Assembly: GCA_015956445.1 (NCBI GenBank)
Contig: WIUZ02000022.1
Location: forward strand, 248,001 to 312,000
DNA from: Thelephora terrestris
Lineage: Eukaryota > Basidiomycota > Agaricomycetes > Thelephorales > Thelephoraceae
Direction: 5' to 3'
DNA length: 64,000 nt
Positions 57,895-64,000 of the stretch are shown here, in pieces (position 1 is the stretch's first letter; the number at the start of each line of letters is the position of its first letter). Both the position numbers and the translations under genes were made by a program. Below the pieces are notes generated by a model. The model saw only the letters and a program-made list of their open reading frames with translations, did not search any database and was not told the origin of the DNA.

Positions 57895-58637
57895 ATGATC
57901 AGGCATCCTCGTCTTGTCCGTCTCTTCTCTACTTCTCATCTGTTACGGTCAGCGGATGGGACTGCACACCAAATACCCAACCTTGGAAACAATCTGGCTC
58001 AAAGGAAACCACTAGGCGCAATTAGGGGCGGGTTCGTGTTTATCACCTCTTCTGCATCCCCAACGGACCCAACTGAAGCAATGTTTGCGCGCAGCATCAT
58101 AGGGTTTCTCTTAGGATTCTCCCTTGCCTCGACTTACGCAGCATACCGCTTGGTAGACGAATATAAACAAGCTTCTGCTATCCTTCAAGCGAGCGTCGAG
58201 GAACTTCAGGCAACGGCGGTCAAGGCTAGTGGTTTCCCTATTCCAATCACCCCCATCTCAGAACAAGCAGGTTTCGACCCACCTGAAGCAAATTGATTCA
58301 GTCGAAAAGGATCTCAAGTCCTTGAGCGAAACTACAGTTGCAAAAGATGACTTTGCCAAACTACGGGCAGAAGTAAAGAAACTCTACGATGGACTTCACA
58401 TAGGTTTGTCGCCCCGACCACCAGAAATTGGTTTCTGTCCATTGACACCAGGTATCCAGAGACCTTAGACTTGAGAAGTCACGTTTGGGGAATTCGTGGG
58501 TTCATCCACCAACACCGTCAACCATAAGCTGACAATCATACTATACCCGCGGTTTTGACCAGAACAAGATATTCAAACTCTTTCTAAAAGAGAGCGAAGC
58601 TCTGTTCGGCTCGTCTAACAAAGATGGCCTCGACTAG
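57895..58637 (+). CDS. Small mitochondrial membrane protein with coiled coil, function unknown
   Basis: Not recognised by name. The ATG at 57895 opens MIRHPRLVRLFSTSHLLRSA, a strong mitochondrial presequence. An intron (gttcgt..gcgcag, about 58034-58100) joins AIRGG to IIGFLLGFSLASTYAAYRLV, a single membrane segment. A coiled coil follows (YKQASAILQASVEELQATA, then KQVSTHLKQIDSVEKDLKSL and DDFAKLRAEVKKLYDGLH). The end is probably DLRSHVWGIR and KLFLKESEALFGSSNKDGLD, stop at 58637. The layout (presequence, one membrane helix, coiled coil) suggests an inner-membrane protein. Exons after 58400 are less sure. Confidence 0.6.
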
Positions 58638-58755
58638 TGCTAAAAATTCCGGTTATCAAAGATTCCCTTGGGTGAGGGCATGCTGTGATGACAACCATAC
58701 CTAGGTACATATACGCATGCACAAATTCTCAGCAGGCCTCTAAGTGCGCCGCGTG

Positions 58756-58761
58756 TATAAG
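58756..58761 (+). promoter_or_regulatory. Candidate TATA box of the secreted-peptide gene
   Basis: TATAAG in GTGTATAAGAAGG, about 60 bp upstream of the ATG at 58820. Confidence 0.35.
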
Positions 58762-58819
58762 AAGGCCGTCCTTGTAACGAACCCTTCACAATCTAGTTTT
58801 CCCATTCCTTCTATTCTTT

Positions 58820-59060
58820 ATGAATGCTTTCCCGTCGCATCTCCTCCTTATTACATTATGTCTCGCAGTTTCATCCCCCCCTGCACGTGTCCGTAGAGAG
58901 GGGGTTCCCTCGACCGACGCCTCCGGTGGATAACGCAGATGCAGTTTTCGTCCTCCTACGCGATGCGGCCACAGCCAACGGCGTAATGCGCGTCAGGAGA
59001 GCCTTTGCTGTTATTGGGAGCGGTGTGTCAACCGAATGGAAGGCATGCAAGCGAAGATGA
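58820..59060 (+). CDS. Candidate secreted peptide precursor with repeated dibasic (Kex2-type) sites
   Basis: Two exons, 58820-58926 and 58976-59060, joined by a 49-nt GT..AG intron, give 63 residues. Residues 1-19 (MNAFPSHLLLITLCLAVSS) look like a signal peptide. RVRR occurs at residues 23-26 and again at 41-44, and the chain ends KRR (61-63). This outlines two units of 18 and 19 residues (27-44 and 45-63), each ending in dibasic residues and each with a related core (GVPSTD and GVSTE). That is the layout of Kex2-processed repeat precursors. Unspliced, the frame stops after 37 residues. No CaaX box, so not a typical mating pheromone. Function unknown; expression unproven. Confidence 0.4.
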
Positions 59061-59451
59061 TGTCCTCGGCGCGATTATAAAAAAAACAGAAGAAAGCAGT
59101 TTTCCCACAGTAAAGTGGTTGGGTTTGTGAAAACAATCCACGCGCTCTGTGACTTTCACAATGATGACCGCCTTCGGTTAACCTTTCATCACATCGTTGG
59201 CGCCCACACAAGACTGGTCAACTGTGATACGCTCATGCTTGTTCGAGCAATGGAACATTTTTCCGGAGATTCATGTGTATTTTATGACGCGAAACGGAGG
59301 TTCCCTCTACCGATGAACACGACATATGAACGTGGCCATAGCGTACTAAGTAGACCAAGGTCTGATGGACATCAAAATTCTCACGATTCCGATCCTTGTG
59401 GTTTTCAACATCTACTCATCCGCTGCTCACCAAAACATCTCCGGCACACAG
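59061..59451. other. Intergenic stretch upstream of CET1
   Basis: Contains TTATAAAAAAAA at 59078-59089 and a 15-nt near copy (59299-59313) of the VPSTD-coding part of the peptide gene. A forward frame with a hydrophobic start at 59365 runs in frame into CET1 and could be its 5' extension. Confidence 0.4.
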
Positions 59452-60575
59452 ATGGAGATCGAAGATGGTTCGCGTCCGCTAAAACGGGTTCGGACGGATG
59501 TTCACAAACCTCATAGTTCTGCTACATCTCCTCTCAGCGACATGCCACCACTTTCGTTATCCATCTTAGGTGTTGAACCGATGGACGAATTCATCCGTGA
59601 AGTCGCAGATTTCATCTACCACATGATCGGAATGCTCCCGCGAGATACGCCGGGGGCTACGGTCGAAGTGGAAGCCAAGATAGGGATTCTGAGGGATAGA
59701 TTATCAGGGAATAGGCTCAACCTCCCCGTCTTGACTGAAACCAGTGAGTCTGCCATTCAGCAAGGCCACGGTTCCGACACCTTCACACGCCTTTTGTAGT
59801 CCTCTCCCCCAACTTTGGCGATTTCAGGTTCGAATCCAACATGACTTCGGTGCGCACGTTGCTAGCTGGGGGACCCTTTCTCCTTCTCACACTCGATACA
59901 GAAACAACACCAACATTTCAACGTACTGCTCAACGGTCTTAAGACATCGCCGCCATCAACCGTTTTGACGCCGCTAAACTATACCCACCTTTACCTTGTT
60001 GATTCCTTCTATCCGAGTCCAGACTCGTCGTCCGGGCCTGACGACAAAATCAGGGTCACCAGAGACGAAAGGACTGGCGAGGTGAAAGAGTGTGTCAAAA
60101 AGATTAGACTCGGAGATTTGAACATTTACTGCCCTAAGAGGGTTGCGGACTGGCGTATCTCAGTGAACATCGAAATCCCAGGTGATCCTGTTTACACCCT
60201 GAGCAAGCATTAGACTTGAGTTGAAACGCAGAACAGTTCCCCATCCCCTAGGCTCCGCGACGCACACACGAAGGAAGGACCGAATGAGTTACTTGCACGA
60301 GGAGTTCAACATCGACTTGACACAAGTGACAAGCAACCAAGGCACAGTCAGAGTGAGAGGCTCCCACGACAATGGGTCATGAATTGATTCTCTCATCACC
60401 CCAGGTCACACACGAGTTGGAGGTCGAGGTCGCACGACCTGCTTTGTTGCTCGCTACTGCGGCGAACCGCGGCAATCCAAATGTGCCAGAACACGAAAGA
60501 GGAGCATTTGACGAACTGATTCGCGCCTTTGTCAATAACGCCCGTACTTTGATCAGAAATGTGTCAACAGATTGA
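59452..60575 (+). CDS. mRNA-capping RNA 5'-triphosphatase (Cet1/Ctl1 family)
   Basis: Removes the gamma phosphate of nascent pre-mRNA, the first capping step; fungal metal-dependent TTM-fold enzyme unlike the animal one. The chosen ATG at 59452 opens MEIEDGSRPLKRVRTD, with an in-frame ATG at 59365 possible. Helical start MDEFIREVADFIYHMIG, then the first metal-binding strand ATVEVEAKIGILRDRL (ExE). LYTHLYLVDSFYP, EVKECVKKIRLGDLNIYCP and DWRISVNIEIP build the tunnel, then RRKDRMSYLHEEFNIDLTQV across introns, and the second ExE strand THELEVEVARP. Tail FDELIRAFVNNARTLIRNV, stop at 60575. Both glutamate pairs are intact. Confidence 0.88.
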
Positions 60576-60662
60576 AGGTGTCCCCAACACCGTTAAACCA
60601 TATTATTGTAGCAGATAGGCCATTGGAATGGGGATCCGTATCATGGTAGAGTAACTGCATGT

Positions 60663-63212
60663 CTATATCACAGTCAAGGAGCCAAAGAATTTGCTTCTTT
60701 GAAAAGACGCAAGTGCGTCGCGGAGAATCTTGACTTTCTTCCTTTGACTCTGCAACATGTCCACCTTCCCGCTCCGGCCGTACAGCTCTTCAACGGCGTA
60801 GTCAGCAACCGAATGAGGCGAAGGATGATCCAACTGCAAACCTAAGGTCCGCTCGCTCACCCAGATACCTAACTGGATGTTTCCAGACGCTGTGAGGCTC
60901 AAATTCATCTTGTCCGTGGGAGCCCCCAACCCAGCAGCGAGCTGTTCACAGGTAGAAAGTACTTGTTCGGCTTGATCGTAAGCCGTATGGAAATAGTGAG
61001 ACGAGACGAGCGCCATGATCAAAGCTCTTAAGTGATTATCCTGCGACTTGCTGGCTTTGCTCAAGCCATCCTTTAGATACTGCCTGGAGAAAATAAGCAA
61101 GGTGGGGAAGAGATGCAACATCAAACCTCACTTTGCCCTCAGAATCTCTGTGGATGTAGCAGCCTGAATGATTTTTCCAGCAGCCTCCAGCGTGCCGCCC
61201 ATGCCTTTGGTGAGCCTGACAGCTCTTAAACCGAACGCCAAGAGCTCCTCGCTATTCATCTTGGGAGTAATCGGCGATGTATCGACGGTTTCTCCGTTCG
61301 CCTGAGCCGGCAAAGCCGGAGAGTGTGCCGAGAGTCCGATAGATAGCCCCGCACGTCCAAGAGTGGCTGCAACGTCAACAAAACTACCCACTTTTGAGAG
61401 AGCGGATGCAACGACGTAGTATGCTGAGGCCTCAGTACTTTTACCCACCGAATGTGCGAGGTGAGCATGGTGTAATGCGATACGAGCACTGAACTCATCA
61501 AACACACCCCACGTGCGAGTGTGCGCAACCAGAACGTTGAGTTCCTGGTGATATGAGTTAATGGCGGGGGCAGTACCAGTGGAAAGAGTCTCACCTTGTT
61601 TGCTGCATCAAACTCATTCCGAACGACAGAAACCGCCACCAACTCACACAAAATATCGGCCTTAATTCTTGCCAGAAGTGTTTGTATTTGGTCTATATCG
61701 GCAATGGTCCACCATGATGGGCCTGCAAACCGATGAGAAAGAAGAAGCTGCCAAAAGATGGAACCATACAATCAAGCGACTTTGTGAGCTCTTTCTCCCA
61801 CGCTTTCAAACCTTCAATCGCAAAAATCTTTCGCCGGGGTTTTCTCCCCATGGCATCACGCTTCGAGGCACTGGTAAGGAGGAACCCCATCAGGTAAAAG
61901 ACCCGCGGGTGAGTAGCTTCAATGTGTATGGAGGGTCCAGCTGGAAAATCGATCTTGGTGGAAGTTAGGTTCACAATCTTGGAAGATAGTCGTGATATAC
62001 CTTGATACTACCATCCCCTAAGCACCCGAGAGCTTTTCCGTCGAGTAGAGCATGTAGGTGCGAGAGTCGGACAGAGGACTCTGAAGAAATCCCAATCTTG
62101 GCGTAGTAGACAATGCTTAAGACTAGAGTATGCAGTGCCATGACACATTCAAATCGATCCTCGAAGTCGACGTAAGTGGCGGACGATGTAGGTGCAGCGG
62201 ATTCCAAGGTGGAGCTTGTCTCGTAACGAAGTCCAAGTGCGTCTTCTGCTGTGCGAGATGCCAGCCCAGCGTCAGGCCAAAACCCCCCTATAATAAGGAT
62301 CCTAAGGCGAAGAACGTGCGATAGCAATGTGATATGAGGATGCTGGTGCTTGGAGAAGGGGTCTCGTAATTTATCCACAAATGTAAGGGCGATATGGAAC
62401 TCGTTGAGGGAAAGGTGCTGAGAGATCATTTTCAGGAGAACAAGGTATCCTGTTTGCGGGGAATCTTGAACAGTAATAGAGGTCGCGAGCCGCCTGAGAA
62501 GGGTGAGGGAAAATTTGGGCTTTTGTTGCCAAAGCGAAAATTGTGCATGAGCAAGGGTTATTTGGTATTTGTATTTTTGGAGCGAAGAATGCTGCGGATT
62601 GTCAGCCGCGGTTTTCGACTCGGTGTCGGATAAGTCACCTGCTGAGCTAGCACGCTCTACCAAAAAAGAGTCATGAACACGACCAATACTCTGGTAAGAA
62701 GCACAACGTACACACTTGGTGATTGCTCGGTCAACCTGGATAGGAATTGGGTTACAACTAGGCCCCCGCAAGTACATGGTTGTCCGTACCTCTGCTTCAA
62801 TGTTTCGAGCCCACGCGTGTCGCTCATGGGAGCTAGCAGGTAATCGGCTACCTATCACCTGCAAACCAACTTGTGCCAGGGTCGTCCACGCCCTGCATTC
62901 TATCTCGGGGGAGAGAGCCTTCATCTGAAGACACCTACGTAATGCCACCACGGATAAACGAAGACTTTCATCATGAAGTGGATGATTTGGAGGAAGAATT
63001 AAAATGGCTGGTAAGGAAAGCAGGAGCAAGGGCAATGGAAGAGGTCTGAAATGTAGGACGGGTTCTCTGGGGGACTGCGGGAGAGGAACAACGGATGATG
63101 CACGCGAGGGAGGCGAAGGCTCGGGCATTGGTTTTGGCGTCGATGAGAGCCTAGGTCGTTTTGAAGGACGGACATCAACGCCAGACTCTAGGAATGCCTG
63201 ATCTGTGGCCAT
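60663..63212 (-). CDS. Cohesin loading factor MAU2/Scc4
   Basis: TPR-rich partner of Scc2/NIPBL that loads cohesin on chromatin. The ATG at 63212 opens MATDQAFLESGVDVRPSKRP, a disordered start. LLSLPAILILPPNHPLHDES begins the helical array. Helices continue with YQITLAHAQFSLWQQKPKFS, LVLLKMISQHLSLNEFHIAL, VMALHTLVLSIVYYAKIGIS and IFAIEGLKAWEKELTKSLDC. FSARIALHHAHLAHSVGKST, LAFGLRAVRLTKGMGGTLEA, HLRALIMALVSSHYFHTAYD and QLAAGLGAPTDKMNLSLTAS make the C-terminal part. Stop at 60663. About seven introns. Order and length agree with the family. Confidence 0.85.
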
Positions 63213-63307
63213 ATCGAAGGTGGAAGTAAACGAGAGCGCGTCAAGAGGATATGTCACAGTCCTTGCCGCGATCGATTTGGGCCCATCACGTGAGGCAGGC
63301 GCCGATC
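63213..63307. promoter_or_regulatory. Divergent promoter, MAU2 / last gene
   Basis: 95 bp between opposed start codons, containing CACGTG at 63288-63293, a palindromic E-box. Confidence 0.5.
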
Positions 63308-64000
63308 ATGCCTCCCCGTCCACGACCAAAGCCGAAGGTGCGCTCAGGAAACAACTCCCAGCCTCTCAAAGAGATACCTCCTTCTCAAGATGAAGAGGAT
63401 TCGATCTTTATCAAGAGCGGTAACCTCACCACTGCACATTGGAAGCAGATGAACCAAATACCTAGCGGTGCGCTCCCTCTTCAATCGCAGCTCGTGACAG
63501 TCTGATATTTAGCCAGCACACGAATCATACGGAGACTACGATTCCGGAAATAACGAAGATCAATGCAATCCCGTCAAAAAACCAGGTGGGAAGAATTTGA
63601 TTCCCAAAAAGTACCCACTTTCACCATCAAGCGCACTTCCAACCATTAACAGCGTCCTCGCAGGGTAAAATCTCAGTCTAACGATGGGGGAACACAGGCA
63701 CTATATATCGACGATTCAGATAATGAACTCGTACCTTCCGTACCCTCAATGAATCCAAATCGACCCCGCAGTCGTTCCAGGTCCATCACACCTCCACCAG
63801 AGCTCGCTCCAGAGCAGAAGATGAAGGCACGAGACTTAGTGAGGTAACCCTGAGCGCTCAGCTGCAGTCCCCCTCGTTTATTGTACGTTAGGCAAGCTTT
63901 AGGTCTCTCCGACCGTCGTTCGGTTTCTCCCCAACCCTCTTGTCTCGATCGCCACAAAGTGGATGACACAGAGGCACTTGACCCAGAACTGGCGTCGATT
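63308..64000 (+). CDS. 5' part of an unrecognised gene, possibly Rad60-SLD/ubiquitin-like protein
   Basis: Runs off the window. The ATG at 63308 opens MPPRPRPKPKVRSGNNSQPL, a basic and disordered start, then DEEDSIFIKSGNLTTAHW. After one or two introns (about 63480-63660) the frame resumes RVKSQSNDGGTQALYIDDSD and SRSRSITPPPELAPEQKMKA, then after another intron QALGLSDRRS. Near the edge it reads VDDTEALDPELASI, acidic. Such a disordered SIM-like acidic stretch (ALYIDDSDNEL) before a C-terminal domain recalls SUMO-like Rad60/NIP45 proteins, but the diagnostic domain is outside the window, so the name is only a suggestion. Confidence 0.5.

Noticed and set aside
58820-59060. Mating pheromone precursor
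   Set aside because: Basidiomycete pheromone precursors end in a CaaX box; this ends in Lys-Arg-Arg with the only late Cys followed by KRR.

Overview
The window is nuclear DNA of a filamentous basidiomycete. The evidence is genes split by many introns of about 40-70 nt (GT..AG), closely packed genes, a Plavaka-type DNA transposon, a DUF6532-like protein, a fungal RNA-capping triphosphatase (Cet1 type), a WD40-M20 DUG2 and a fungal cnxABC fusion. An agaricomycete is most likely; I cannot name the genus. All gene models are splice reconstructions made by eye, so outer ends and key motifs are firmer than inner exon borders.

Layout. 1-8906: cnxABC (MoaA-MoaC fusion, cut by the window edge), EB1, an F-box protein and an insulysin-like M16 peptidase. 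8997-17496: an 8.5-kb Plavaka element with candidate 11-bp inverted ends and TACCCG-rich ends, holding a 975-codon-class transposase gene plus two reverse-strand passenger genes. The transposase gene is split by a 1036-bp solo LTR with a 4-bp target duplication. 17549-32620: a Dpb3/CHRAC-type histone-fold protein, an unassigned 1.2-kb stretch, a RING-H2 protein with an N-myristoylation signal, a FIST-domain protein, RRP6, USB1, a dual-specificity phosphatase, the 51-kDa subunit of complex I and a thaumatin-like protein. 32675-33699: a non-autonomous TA-flanked transposon just upstream of the thaumatin-like gene. 33942-64000: RPAP3-like, DUG2, SEC14-like, Dap1/MAPR-like, a METTL25-like methyltransferase, a DNMT1-type cytosine methyltransferase, ERG26, a DESI-thioredoxin-PUL protein, F-actin capping protein alpha, borealin, POP1, a small mitochondrial membrane protein, a candidate secreted dibasic-processed peptide precursor, CET1, MAU2 and the start of a further gene.

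How it fits together. Most genes are single-copy housekeeping functions in RNA processing (RRP6, USB1, POP1, CET1), chromosome biology (DPB3, borealin, MAU2, DNMT, EB1), and metabolism or organelles (cnxABC, NDUFV1, ERG26, DUG2, MAPR). They are not one pathway. Many are arranged as head-to-head pairs with 40-115 bp between start codons.

Most notable points: (1) a cnxABC intron whose retention gives MoaA ending in Gly-Gly-stop and whose removal gives the MoaA-MoaC fusion, paralleling animal MOCS1; (2) a sharply bounded 3-kb CpG-depleted block covering the catalytic half of the DNA methyltransferase gene; (3) a candidate KEP-type secreted peptide gene at 58820-59060; (4) the solo LTR that splits the Plavaka transposase at an exactly reconstructable point.
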